DNA of 14,457 nt, taken from the NCBI GenBank assembly GCA_036939355.1, contig JALLAP010000844.1, positions 1-14,457 of the forward strand, read 5' to 3'. The notes beneath the pieces were generated by a model that worked only from the letters and a program-made list of their open reading frames with translations, did no database searches and was not told the DNA's origin. Of this stretch, positions 1-7,463 are shown piece after piece (position 1 is the first letter of the stretch; each line of letters opens with the position of its first letter). The DNA comes from Thalassiosira profunda. Lineage: Eukaryota > Bacillariophyta > Thalassiosirophyceae > Thalassiosirales > Thalassiosiraceae. Made by a program: the position numbers and the translations under genes.

Positions 1-1440
1 GCACGGGAACCTAGAATTGACGTCCTTTCCACCCTCAGCAAGACCAAGCAACAAGCAAGACAATCCTGCACATCCCTCGAACAAACTGTACGGTCGGTCG
101 GGAACCTTTTCCAGCTCCTCCAAATGATCCAATGCATAGTTAGCGTACGCACACGCGTACCGAAGCCACTGATCGCACTCCTCCACATCCTCTGCGAGTT
201 CCGGATCACTCATCATTGCGCGGTAGATGCTCAGAAAGACAAAGGCGTTTCCGCTGATGCCGTGGCAGAGTCCAACGCCCTTCGTCAACAATCCGTGTGG
301 CAGAACGACGCACTCTGCCGACTTTTGCGCTCGCAACAAATAATCTTCGGGCGTTTTCCCGTTCAGGGGCATTCTATTGTCCTCCCGGTGACGGGCCGCG
401 TGGTACATCTGCGTGAGCAGCAATGCATGCCCCGGCGCGCCGCAGCAGAACTGGACGAGCTTGTTTTTGGACTTGGCAGGAGACCCAGGCAAGGGACTCT
501 TGAGCGTGCTCGAAAGATTGCCATTTTTGATGCAGTAGTCGGCGCCCATCTTTGCAACCGTGTCTTCAATGAGCCCCCAAGCCTGCGGGTCGACGGCGTG
601 TACATCTTCCTCAAAGTCAAGTAAGGTGTGTAAGATACCGGCGATGCCGTGGAGCGCTCCGAGGTGAATTTTGCCCTTGAACTTCCACAGCAGCAGTTGC
701 TCCTTTCCGACATCTCGCCCCTCCCCCAGAATCTCGGCGATAATCATCTGCGCCTTCTTCCTTCCAAAATTGGTGTCTCCCAACTCGGCCTGGATGAACC
801 TCAATGCCTTCAAATACCCGGCACGCCCGTGCAACACCTCGCACTCATTGGAGGGCAACACATCCGAGAGGATGTACGTGTCGGCCAGGCTCAGTATCTT
901 CTCCATCGAGCCTTCGATCTCGCCCTTCAGCGTCTGGGGCTCCATTCGATCGCTCGCGACCTTCTCCAGCAGCATCAACCGCAGGGCGGCGTTACCGATG
1001 ACGATTTTCATAGTGTGCGCGCCGACGAATTCGCCGTTCAACAGCGTAACCCGATGCGCCGCGCGTCCATCATCGTCCCTCTTCTTCTTCTCGTTCATCA
1101 GCAGGGCATTCGTAGCGGAAAAGGCGTCCAATAACATCGACAGTTTGGCGTCGTTGTCGCCTTGGAAGGAGGGCGAAGTGGCAATGCGATAACGCACGTA
1201 GCTGCACGGACCGAGGGCTCCCGAGTACATCGTTTCTTTAACGATCCCAGCCTTTTTGCTCCCTACCGCCGTGGTCCGGACGCGATCACTCGGGATTGCA
1301 GCCGCATGGGCCTCGTAGTAGCCCCAGCACTTCTCGGAAAGCTCGAGCAGCTGCTCGCGGTAGTATTCCGCGCCTCGGTTGGTCTCCGCATCTTCGATGT
1401 CGTCGGGGAGCTCAAAGCACAGATCGTCAGAGTCGGGCAT
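1..1440 (-). CDS. LanC-like protein (LANCL family), C-terminal tip missing at window edge
   Basis: Reading from the ATG at 1440 down to base 1 gives 480 open residues. LanC barrel motifs appear in order: HGRAGYL near 204-210, GALHGIAGIL near 261-270, FCCGAPG at 331-337, GLCHGISGN at 390-398 and SLFEGCAGL at 452-460. The zinc ligands of the family (Cys276, Cys322 and His323 in LANCL1) are present as C332, C392 and H393. Eukaryotic LANCL proteins bind glutathione and are reported to add it to dehydroamino acids in damaged proteins; that role is inherited from the family. The last visible residues (S-R-F-P-C) resemble the final stretch of LANCL1, so few residues should be missing. The protein exceeds the usual ~400 residues because of N-terminal sequence and a loop near 100-180. 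The same frame is open upstream to a TGA near 1664 with no ATG, so 1440 is the best start. Trp is replaced by Phe and His by Cys in the usual WCHGAPG motif. Confidence 0.9.
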   Translation of the reverse strand, partial: MPDSDDLCFELPDDIEDAETNRGAEYYREQLLELSEKCWGYYEAHAAAIPSDRVRTTAVGSKKAGIVKETMYSGALGPCSYVRYRIATSPSFQGDNDAKLSMLLDAFSATNALLMNEKKKRDDDGRAAHRVTLLNGEFVGAHTMKIVIGNAALRLMLLEKVASDRMEPQTLKGEIEGSMEKILSLADTYILSDVLPSNECEVLHGRAGYLKALRFIQAELGDTNFGRKKAQMIIAEILGEGRDVGKEQLLLWKFKGKIHLGALHGIAGILHTLLDFEEDVHAVDPQAWGLIEDTVAKMGADYCIKNGNLSSTLKSPLPGSPAKSKNKLVQFCCGAPGHALLLTQMYHAARHREDNRMPLNGKTPEDYLLRAQKSAECVVLPHGLLTKGVGLCHGISGNAFVFLSIYRAMMSDPELAEDVEECDQWLRYACAYANYALDHLEELEKVPDRPYSLFEGCAGLSCLLLGLAEGGKDVNSRFPC

Positions 1441-2152
1441 GGCGTGATGTTGCAAGTTCAGAATGAGTATCGTATGTTGCTCTGCGCGGCTGCCCCAGCC
1501 CTCTTTGCATCGCCCTGCAGGCGGCGGCGGAGATGTGGTCGATGCGTGCCCGGCTGGCCGCAGAGCTGGCGGCGGTGGAGTGGTCGATGGTGCGGAGCTG
1601 CGGAGAGTGGAGCAACAGAGTGGAACATCCTCCCTTCCTGCTCGTGGAGGTGCGCCCACTCACATCAACACCAGCGCGAGAAAATTTTCAGGAGCTTCGC
1701 ATACCGCGAAGCTCCCCCGTTCGCCCGCGCCCGCGCCCACCACGCGCTCCCTCCTCCTCCTCCTCCCGCCGGCGTCTCCCTCTCTCGCCGCGGCGAGCTG
1801 CGGCCGCACGGTGGTGAGCGACGAGGGCGGAGAGGCCGCGAGTTGGCAGTTGTAGCGTGTTTGGATCTTCGCCAGCGGCGCCTCGAGCGACGCTGGCTCT
1901 CGGCCCCCGGCTCGTGTCGGTGTTGGTGTTCGCATGGAATGACATCGTGGGTGTCAGAACTCTTTGGTGCCCAGCTGGACTTCAAGGGGGGCGGGCGTGG
2001 GCGTTGACGCTGAGCGCTCTCTTCGATCCCAGATCAGCAGCAAATGAACTTCCTCGATGCGCGCTGGTCGATCTCATAAATCAGAAAAGATACTTCGGTA
2101 ACACCAACGCTTCGAGCCCGACCAACACCCACGCTTTCCATCTCCCACAACG
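1441..2152. promoter_or_regulatory. Divergent intergenic region between LanC-like and secreted-protein genes
   Basis: These 712 bases separate two divergent starts and should hold both promoters and 5'UTRs. The stretch is GC-rich and contains a CCT-rich pyrimidine tract at 1747-1767. Open frames on both strands here look like composition artefacts. A GTGAGT on the minus strand near 1665, with several CAG acceptor-like sites below it, would allow a 5'UTR intron in the LanC-like gene, but I cannot show one. No TATA box or RNA gene was recognised. Confidence 0.45.
1747..1767. repeat. CCT/CTC trinucleotide pyrimidine tract
   Basis: Repeated CTC/CCT units form an uninterrupted pyrimidine run in the intergenic region. 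It is a simple low-complexity repeat and no function is evident. Confidence 0.6.
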
Positions 2153-2728
2153 ATGACCAAGCTTATTGCAATTGCAACGCTCCTCTCCTCCGCGTCCATC
2201 GTTGCGGGTCACCCCGGACAGGTCCACCACCCCGGGTGGTTCCGAGGGTAAGATACTATCGCACGCACATATCTTGTGCATAAACTTGCATGGTGGCTGC
2301 TGACAACCTTCATATCTAGTTCGCCTGCGTTCAGAACGCGCGGAGGCACGGGTTACTACCACGGCCTTTACCCGGACGCCCTCAGCAACGTCGTGCACGG
2401 ATACGCCGAGCTCGATAAGCACACGGACGAAGAGGTCGAGCACTTGCACGAGGTCCAGGCCACCGCCGGCACGAAGACGAAGAAGCACCCCCATTGGTCC
2501 GACGAGGACTACGACGAGGATCCCTTCTTCCACGTGCTGTACCACAACAACGACGACATTGAAAGTGTCGAGACCGTATCCACTGATCCGAAGCGAGGAC
2601 GAATCGACTTGGAAATGTTCGAAAAACTCCATCACCGAATCTTCGATCACGACGAGGCCGTGGAGCACGAGACACCGGAGAAGGTATCCGTGGATGTGCA
2701 TGATGTGATCGACGACATGTTCGAGTAG
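2153..2728 (+). CDS. Small secreted acidic, His-rich protein of unknown function (two exons)
   Basis: Exon 1 is 2153-2247 and exon 2 is 2320-2728, giving 167 residues. The N-terminus is a classic signal peptide: a Lys at position 3, a hydrophobic core (LIAIATLLSSASIVAG) and likely cleavage near residue 19. The mature part is rich in Asp, Glu and His, with a HPGQVHHPGWF segment, an acidic patch around S-D-E-D-Y-D-E-D, and a repeated x-V-H-D-V-I-D-D style C-terminus. No family was recognised and no disulfide pattern is visible. The GT-AG junction restores one frame, and the unspliced path hits TAA within the first intron codon, so splicing is needed. The acidic/His composition would suit metal or cation binding, but that is only a guess. 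The product enters the secretory pathway; plastid targeting is not indicated because Phe does not follow the cleavage site. Confidence 0.7.
2248..2319 (+). other. Intron (72 nt) in secreted-protein gene
   Basis: The donor is GTAAGA at 2248 and the acceptor is CTAG ending at 2319. Joining the flanks gives an unbroken frame from the signal peptide into the acidic body, with the Gly codon split after two bases. Confidence 0.75.
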
Positions 2729-2923
2729 AGGGTGCATACGCTGCAACTCCGGCAGATGTTTGCAAATGCAGGTAGGATGGCTCTTGCCTTGGACACATTG
2801 AATAGAAACGATACCGCTGAAAGCGCAGAGCACCAAAATGAAGCTAGTAGAGAATTGAACAGATGATCTAGAATACATTTTACCTTTTGCCTTACAACAG
2901 CACACCCGCCGGAAATGCATGCA

Positions 2924-2955
2924 CCTGCTACCGAGATAGTACCCCTGCTACCGAG
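2924..2955. repeat. Direct repeat CCTGCTACCGAG, two copies with 20 bp period
   Basis: Copies lie at 2924-2935 and 2944-2955. The second overlaps the stop codon of the minus-strand membrane microprotein, so the repeat spans its last codons and 3'UTR. It looks like a small local duplication. Confidence 0.65.
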
Positions 2956-3202
2956 GCACGGCAATCGAAGCAGTATCCAAATTCCGACATTGCGGATGCT
3001 TTGCCATCTCGTCCAGGTTCAGCTGCTCTTCCTCGGCAATCTTCTTCCTAAAGTCAATTTTCGGGCGCTGACCTTCTTCGGTCCCTACGTCCTGCCCAAA
3101 CACGAGGTCGCGCAGCCGCAGCAGGAGCAAGCCCAATGCCAGGCTCAGCACAAATACCACCATCGCTACAAGGCGGAGAGGGAACGTGTCGCTGAGCTCC
3201 AT
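2948..3202 (-). CDS. Single-pass membrane microprotein, unknown function
   Basis: From the ATG at 3202 the product is 84 residues. A short polar N-terminus (MELSDTFPLR) is followed by a strong hydrophobic helix at about 9-29 (LVAMVVFVLSLALGLLLL), then a charged tail containing R-L-R-D, R-P-K-I-D-F-R-K-K and E-E-E-Q. The topology suggests a tail facing the cytosol by the positive-inside rule, since basic residues follow the helix. An in-frame upstream ATG at 3265 would add 21 residues (MRSPPASHSAIEL...), including a basic S-K-R-R-R run. I prefer the shorter form because the membrane segment then lies near the N-terminus. No family was recognised. The gene is convergent with the secreted-protein gene and divergent from the kinase. 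Confidence 0.6.
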   Translation of the reverse strand: MELSDTFPLRLVAMVVFVLSLALGLLLLRLRDLVFGQDVGTEEGQRPKIDFRKKIAEEEQLNLDEMAKHPQCRNLDTASIAVPR

Positions 3203-3504
3203 TTCGTTTCGTCGTCGTTTGCTTGTGAGCTCAATGGCCGAGTGCGAGGCGGGCGGGCTTCTCATCTGTCAGAGATGCGACACCAGTATCGGAGATACCA
3301 TTGAGTCTTGACAAATTGAGTGTGATCTTATTCCTAAGGTACATACGCTGATCATGACGTCAAAATCAGGATGCCATCCGAACGACACAAGCTGTCAGCT
3401 GTGATTCAGCCACCCGGTATGTCAGTAGGCAGTCAGCCCAAACCCAAATCCCCTCTCCGCCTCTCGCCCGCCGGGAAGGGAGCGGCGACCGGGCCCACCC
3501 CACC
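3203..3504. promoter_or_regulatory. Divergent intergenic region between membrane microprotein and kinase
   Basis: About 300 bases lie between the two start codons. The kinase-proximal part is a C-rich run ending in CACCATG, a favourable start context. I see no recognisable TATA box, RNA gene or repeat. Confidence 0.4.
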
Positions 3505-4959
3505 ATGAGCGCGCCGCCTCCGCCCGCGGAATGGCCGAAGGAGGTGGGCGACCTCTTCGCGCCCGTCCGGGTCGTCGGCAGCGGCGCCTTCGCGTCGGTG
3601 TGGATGGCCAAGCGGAAGACGACGGCGCCCGGGGAAGACGAGCACGTGGCCATCAAAATCATGTCCGACGACGGCTACGCCAACCGCGAGGTTGCCATTC
3701 TGTCGGAGCTGAGCAAGAACTATCCCCACCCCAACATTGTGCGCCTGCATCAGACGTTCAAGTCCGAGGGCGGCTCCCCGAAGGATCCCAGCGCGAACGT
3801 GCACTGCTTCGTCCTGTCGCTTGCGAGGGGCCCGACGCTCCATTACATCCTCCAAAAGCAGGGGGCGCTGGGGTTGGTGGTGGCGCAATCCATCGCCCGG
3901 CAGCTAATTGGGGCGGTTGCCTTTCTTCACGGGCATGCGGGTGAGTTGTTGATTGCATCATATTTGACGTGCAGTTATATCGCTCTATTTATATTGCGGC
4001 TAATGCTTGCAATTACTCCGCAACCATCTTTAGTCATCCACAGGGACATCCAACCTTGCAACATCATCGTGTCCGGCTCAAAGATGGACGATGACCTCTG
4101 GTGGGCCGACGAGCTCGACGTTGATGGGAAAGTGGCGACGTATGCCCGGCAGTGCGCCATAACTCTCGTGGACTTCGGCTTTGCCCGCGCACTCTCATCG
4201 GCCGACATCAAGACCGACGTCGGTCTGAAGAAAATGCTCGACGAGAACGATAAGCCAGATGTTTTGGAGGCAACGGAGAAGGAGGTGTACGACGACTGCT
4301 TTGTGAACTTTGCCCTCACCGACGGCCCCACCGGCCCATCGGCTGGGGGTGGCAAGAAATCTCGGGGGAGGAATCGCACAAGAGCGGAGGACCTCAATAC
4401 CTCCGCATCTCACAATCGCGTCCGGGATCTGAGTGCGTTGGGAACTCGCAATTACGCTGCACCCGAGATACTGAGGGGCATCCGCAACGTCAAAGACGCG
4501 CTCGCTTCGTCCACACACTCATTGAGCGGTTCCCGCCGCATGCGCGCGAAGAAGACGCTGGGCGCCTGCGTCTCGGACTACAGCATGACCGTCGATGCAT
4601 TCTCGGTCGGCACCACCATTCGGCACATGGTCACGGGCGTGCCTCCGAGTGATGACGTGGAGGAGTTCATCGCTGCAAAAAATAGCGTGGTAAAGAAATT
4701 GGCGCGATCCTTTACGAAGCGCATCGGGAAGTCTGGCAAGGAGAAACGGGCGAAGAAGTATCGCACGGGCGCGGATCTACCGGACGAGGTGAACCATCTC
4801 ATACGGATATTGACCCACTATGATTCGAGGCAGCGGGCTACTGTTAGGTCTGTCACCGCGCACTCTTGGACCAAATTGGCAGACAGTGCTGCCTCGCAAG
4901 ACAATGGGATGAAAGAAATGATGCATGGAGGACCAATCGTGTATCTCCAGTGTGGTTAG
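3505..4959 (+). CDS. Protein kinase (Ser/Thr-type fold) with long activation-segment insert, two exons
   Basis: Exons are 3505-3940 and 4034-4959, giving 453 residues. Kinase landmarks are in order: glycine loop GSGAFASVW (25-33), VAIK lysine K51, alpha-C Glu E62, HRD (148-150), N155, DFG (192-194), Gly-Thr-x-x-Tyr...APE (282-290), D-A-F-S-V-G (333-338) and a final Arg in RQRAT near 413. The kinase would transfer phosphate to Ser/Thr substrates that cannot be predicted here. Two oddities stand out. The catalytic-loop lysine of HRDLKxxN is Gln (HRDIQPCN). About 95 residues separate DFG from APE, against roughly 20-30 usually, including a Gly/Lys/Arg-rich stretch near 249-262. No targeting peptide or extra domain is visible. 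Core residues support a kinase fold, but activity and subfamily remain open. Confidence 0.85.
   Translation: MSAPPPPAEWPKEVGDLFAPVRVVGSGAFASVWMAKRKTTAPGEDEHVAIKIMSDDGYANREVAILSELSKNYPHPNIVRLHQTFKSEGGSPKDPSANVHCFVLSLARGPTLHYILQKQGALGLVVAQSIARQLIGAVAFLHGHAGELLIASYLTCSYIALFILRLMLAITPQPSLVIHRDIQPCNIIVSGSKMDDDLWWADELDVDGKVATYARQCAITLVDFGFARALSSADIKTDVGLKKMLDENDKPDVLEATEKEVYDDCFVNFALTDGPTGPSAGGGKKSRGRNRTRAEDLNTSASHNRVRDLSALGTRNYAAPEILRGIRNVKDALASSTHSLSGSRRMRAKKTLGACVSDYSMTVDAFSVGTTIRHMVTGVPPSDDVEEFIAAKNSVVKKLARSFTKRIGKSGKEKRAKKYRTGADLPDEVNHLIRILTHYDSRQRATVRSVTAHSWTKLADSAASQDNGMKEMMHGGPIVYLQCG
3941..4033 (+). other. Intron (93 nt, stop-free and in phase) in kinase gene
   Basis: The donor is GTGAGT at 3941, a CTAATGC branch-like motif lies near 4000, and the acceptor is TTTAG ending at 4033. 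Removal joins LHGHA directly to VIHRD, as expected between kinase helix alpha-E and the catalytic loop. Its length is a multiple of three and it contains no in-frame stop, so retention would insert 31 mostly hydrophobic residues. Confidence 0.85.
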
Positions 4960-5149
4960 AGCAGCGCAGTTTTGCTCACTGTCTGTGTTAGGAAATGATG
5001 TGATCGTTCGATATAGTAGCAAAGTAGCGGACGTATTTTAACAGATAGCTGATTGCCGATATGTAGAATCGATCACCTAGCAAATAGCTTGACGTCGACA
5101 CGGCTGTTGTCTCCAAGGATATGTGCAATGGACCTTGTCACTTCTCTCC

Positions 5150-5944
5150 TCACGCGCAGAAGTACCACCACAGTAGCGCAGGGCCAATCATCAATTGCAG
5201 CAGAAACGTGAACGGATTCACTAAACCGGAAGCGTGGTACGCTTTCGCCCAGAGCACTGCCACGGGCGTGATGACCCGCTCAACTAGCCAGGCGTGTCCC
5301 TGAGCAAATCCGAGGCAGTGCAGGAAGAAAGACAGCTGATCGTACTGCACGTCCACCCGCGTCACGTTCTTCGCGTCATCGTAGTAGGTGAAGACCAGCA
5401 CGTAGAAATCGAAGCTTGGCAGGAAGGAGAACGAACGCTCGTTCCGCTCCTCCAGGATGAAGTACGCGAGCTTCCGATTCGGCTCGTGCGTGAAAGCGTG
5501 CGTTTGGTAGATCCTCTTGGAAATACCTAAACAGCGGGTGTACACGCGCTCCGCAAGATAGACGTCGTCCCAGGAGGCTAGCCGGCCGGCTCCGTTCATG
5601 TTGAACCGGACCTCGTTGGGCAGCCGCAGATCGAGAGGCTTGACGATGCTGCGAATAAAGTTTTCGAGACCCACGTGGGCAACGAGGCACTTCTGCGCGT
5701 CAATCCTGTTGTGCTTCTCTACAACCTGCTCTGGCGAGATGGTCGCGGAGGAGAAACGCCCGACGGCAGAGTTGGTGTAGGGTTGGAGGTGCTTCACATG
5801 CTGCAATGCCTCCGACCCATGCCGGCGGTTCCGCTGCTTCAGCGTATCGGTGCTCCTGCACATCTTGCCAGTTGCAACGTGCCTCGACCGATCGCCCCCT
5901 GCCGCTTGCGCCGTCTTCCCGTGGTGCATCGGCAGCATCGCCAT
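5150..5944 (-). CDS. Conserved-looking protein of unknown function with hydrophobic C-terminus
   Basis: The ATG at 5944 opens a 264-residue frame ending in TGA at 5150. Residues 1-55 are basic and low in structure. A folded region follows at about 68-205, containing LDLRLPNEVRFNMNG and SFDFYVLVFTYYDD, an alternation of charged and aromatic residues that resembles NTF2/SnoaL-like alpha+beta folds. The C-terminal 60 residues are strongly hydrophobic (LSFFLHCLGF near 204-213, ITPVAVLW near 225-232 and FTFLLQLMIGPALLWWYF near 245-262), suggesting one or two membrane helices. I do not recognise a family with confidence. It is convergent with the kinase, with about 190 bases between the stops. TGA is followed three codons later by another TGA, and no SECIS-like element lies downstream, so it is a normal stop. 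Confidence 0.65.
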   Translation of the reverse strand: MAMLPMHHGKTAQAAGGDRSRHVATGKMCRSTDTLKQRNRRHGSEALQHVKHLQPYTNSAVGRFSSATISPEQVVEKHNRIDAQKCLVAHVGLENFIRSIVKPLDLRLPNEVRFNMNGAGRLASWDDVYLAERVYTRCLGISKRIYQTHAFTHEPNRKLAYFILEERNERSFSFLPSFDFYVLVFTYYDDAKNVTRVDVQYDQLSFFLHCLGFAQGHAWLVERVITPVAVLWAKAYHASGLVNPFTFLLQLMIGPALLWWYFCA

Positions 5945-6305
5945 CGCTTGCTATCGTAACGTGTTGGTTCAACTTCCTCGCGAGAAGAACACGTCATACA
6001 TACAGGAGCTAGGTACTTAATACTTACGTACCTCCTACCTATCTACTTAGGCCCCACTAGGCCCCACTCGGCCTTGTTTGACACGACACAGAAGAGGAAT
6101 CAAGCAGGTTGATGAGTTGCGGGCCTGACGGGGTGCCTCTCTCGACAGGCTAAAAGCTAGCGGATGTCTTGCAATGTACAGCGACTTATTCGTTACAATT
6201 GTTGTTCTCCCTCCCTATCCAGAATGAACACAGCTTTCACAGCTTCTCGGGATGGCCGGCGTCCCCTCATACAACCCTTCACTCCCCCAGGGAAAAAAGT
6301 GCGTT
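5945..6305. other. Intergenic: upstream region of the 5944 gene and distal 3'UTR of selenoprotein S
   Basis: Both flanking genes run on the minus strand. The half near 5945-6170 should hold the promoter of the downstream gene and includes a short tandem repeat. The rest is probably distal 3'UTR of the selenoprotein S transcript. No other gene was recognised. Confidence 0.45.
6048..6067. repeat. Tandem repeat TAGGCCCCAC x2
   Basis: Two exact 10-bp copies are followed by a partial third (TCGGCC). They sit about 100 bases upstream of the minus-strand start at 5944, so they may be promoter elements, but nothing further shows this. Confidence 0.6.
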
Positions 6306-6363
6306 GGAAATCTTGTCAGCAACAGAAGACAATATCAGCCCACTGTCGCGTCATTCGATTTCC
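6306..6363 (-). promoter_or_regulatory. SECIS-like hairpin in selenoprotein S 3'UTR
   Basis: Read on the minus strand: helix I GGAAATC (6363-6357) pairs perfectly with GATTTCC (6312-6306). The internal loop is GAA versus AA. The non-Watson-Crick quartet strands are TGAC (6353-6350) and TGAC (6318-6315). Helix II GCGACAG (6349-6343) pairs with CTGTTGC (6325-6319) with one G-U. After a T-T mismatch the stem continues for about four pairs to a TGATATT loop. This is SECIS architecture with the AUGAC signature, lying about 120 nt after the Sec codon. The usual AA in the apical loop is absent, so the element is atypical or lineage-specific. SECIS elements recruit SBP2 and the Sec-tRNA elongation factor. 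Confidence 0.75.
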
Positions 6364-6465
6364 CTCTTTCCCCTATCGCTTCTCCAACTTCTACGGTCTC
6401 TCTCCCCACTTCCGGATTCACTCCTTTAAGACACGACGAATCCGGGAGCGGAAACGGAGAAAGAC

Positions 6466-7215
6466 CTACCGCCCTCATCCGCCGCCCCTCGGGTTGCACC
6501 TCTTGGACGGTTTGTACCCCCCACTTCCGTTCCCACTTTGTGGATCCATTCCGTTGATTGCGCTCGCTGCCGCGTTGGGATCCTGGCGGTATTCCCAACC
6601 TGGTCCATACTCTTCATCTTTCCTTTTTTTCTCCTCCTCTTTCTCCTTCTCCGCTTTCTGTTTGAGATACAACTGCCGCTGCTTCTTCTTCTTCGCCTCC
6701 AGTTCGTCGTGCTTCTTCCGTTGCTGCTGCTGCTCCCGCAGGCGCCGGGCCTGCTCCTCGATGGTGAGAGTGGAACCGTTCCCCGAAGACACGTTGGTGC
6801 GCTCACGGATATTGCCCTTGTCTCTGTTGGCCTGTGTCACCATCTCCTTGGCCCGGGCGGCATTCTCCAGGCGCTGCTGCTGCCGTTCTCGTGCGGCCTG
6901 AATCTCCGCCTGGCGGTTGTTACTGCTACGACCGCTGCTCGCTGTGTTCGCCCCCACGCGATTCCCCTGAGCGGCAAGGCGGGGCATCGATTTGCCGAGG
7001 ACGCGCGTCCACAGATAATAGAGGCCGGCGAGGGTGAAGACGACCGCCCACAGCTGAGGTCCCACCGGCTTTTTCGGACGGAGCATCGGAGGAGGGCGAT
7101 GATCGGGGTAGGCCTGCATCTTGACCGGCCCCTCGGGCGCAGCCTGCACCTTGACCTGCTCCCCAGGCGAAACGGGATCTACGGCGATCCGCGGCTTGGG
7201 CTGCGGGTCCGCCAT
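6466..7215 (-). CDS. SELENOS: Selenoprotein S (VCP-interacting membrane selenoprotein), Sec at residue 247
   Basis: From the ATG at 7215 the product is 249 residues when the TGA at 6475-6477 is read as Sec; the true stop is TAG at 6466-6468. Order of features: a Pro-rich N-terminus, one membrane helix (about 54-71, QLWAVVFTLAGLYYLW), a VCP-interacting motif matching R-x5-A-A-x2-R at 101-111 (RQAEIQAARER), a long charged coiled coil (about 105-200), a Gly-rich segment and the tail CNPRGGG-Sec-G-R. In animals SelS sits in the ER membrane with Derlin and p97 for ER-associated degradation and has a redox-active Sec/Cys pair; here C240 could pair with U247. The tail G-G-U-G-R is also the SelK ending, but the VIM and coiled coil favour SelS. 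An in-frame ATG at 7266 would add 17 residues. A downstream SECIS-like hairpin supports Sec insertion. The gene is head-to-head with the methyltransferase gene. Confidence 0.9.
6475..6477 (-). other. Selenocysteine codon (UGA) of selenoprotein S
   Basis: TGA is followed by GGG CGG TAG, so reading through adds Sec-Gly-Arg and ends at once. This matches the penultimate or near-terminal Sec of the SelS/SelK families. A normal stop here would remove exactly the catalytic residue. Confidence 0.88.
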
Positions 7216-7463
7216 GTCGATGAATTGCTCGACTAAGGGCGCCGCGCCAAATCGATTGAATAGCAATGGCCTTCGAATCGACAGGGCTGCTCCCCCTGCT
7301 CCAGAAGGCGTTGGAGGGAGGTCCCTTTTTCTTTGCTCCCTCCAAATTTATAATCGATTCCTCACTTCTTTGCAGATAAAGTCCCTCAAGAGTCCCAATT
7401 AATCGTCCAAAGTCCCAACCCACCATCCGTCCATCGAATTCGTGCACATGTTGTACAGAGACG
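7216..7463. promoter_or_regulatory. Shared divergent promoter of two selenoprotein genes
   Basis: Only 248 bases separate the two start codons. An AT-rich patch (AATTTATAAT near 7344) could act as a core promoter element. The hexamer AGTCCC occurs three times within 37 bases (7380-7385, 7391-7396, 7411-7416), the last two extended to AGTCCCAA. A shared regulator is possible but unproven. Confidence 0.5.

Noticed and set aside
1660..1935. 91-codon minus-strand frame upstream of the LanC-like start, ending in TGA
   Set aside because: Considered as an upstream exon or Sec readthrough. The sequence is low-complexity Arg/Ala/Pro, nothing conserved spans the TGA, and the LanC-like start at 1440 needs no extension.
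1162..2007. 281-codon open frame on the plus strand
   Set aside because: It lies opposite the N-terminal half of the LanC-like gene and runs into GC-rich intergenic sequence; the composition is Arg/Gly-rich with no motif.
2081..2920. 279-codon open frame on the minus strand opposite the secreted-protein gene
   Set aside because: It is the antisense mirror of an acidic gene (GAC/GAG read as Val/Leu), crosses the intron and has no domain. The plus-strand model has a signal peptide and splice sites.
5141..5152. TGA of the 5150-5944 gene as a third Sec codon (F-C-A-TGA-G-E-K-TGA)
   Set aside because: Only three codons follow before another TGA, no Sec-family tail is matched, and I found no hairpin with an AUGA/GA quartet and paired flanking helices in the following 150 nt.
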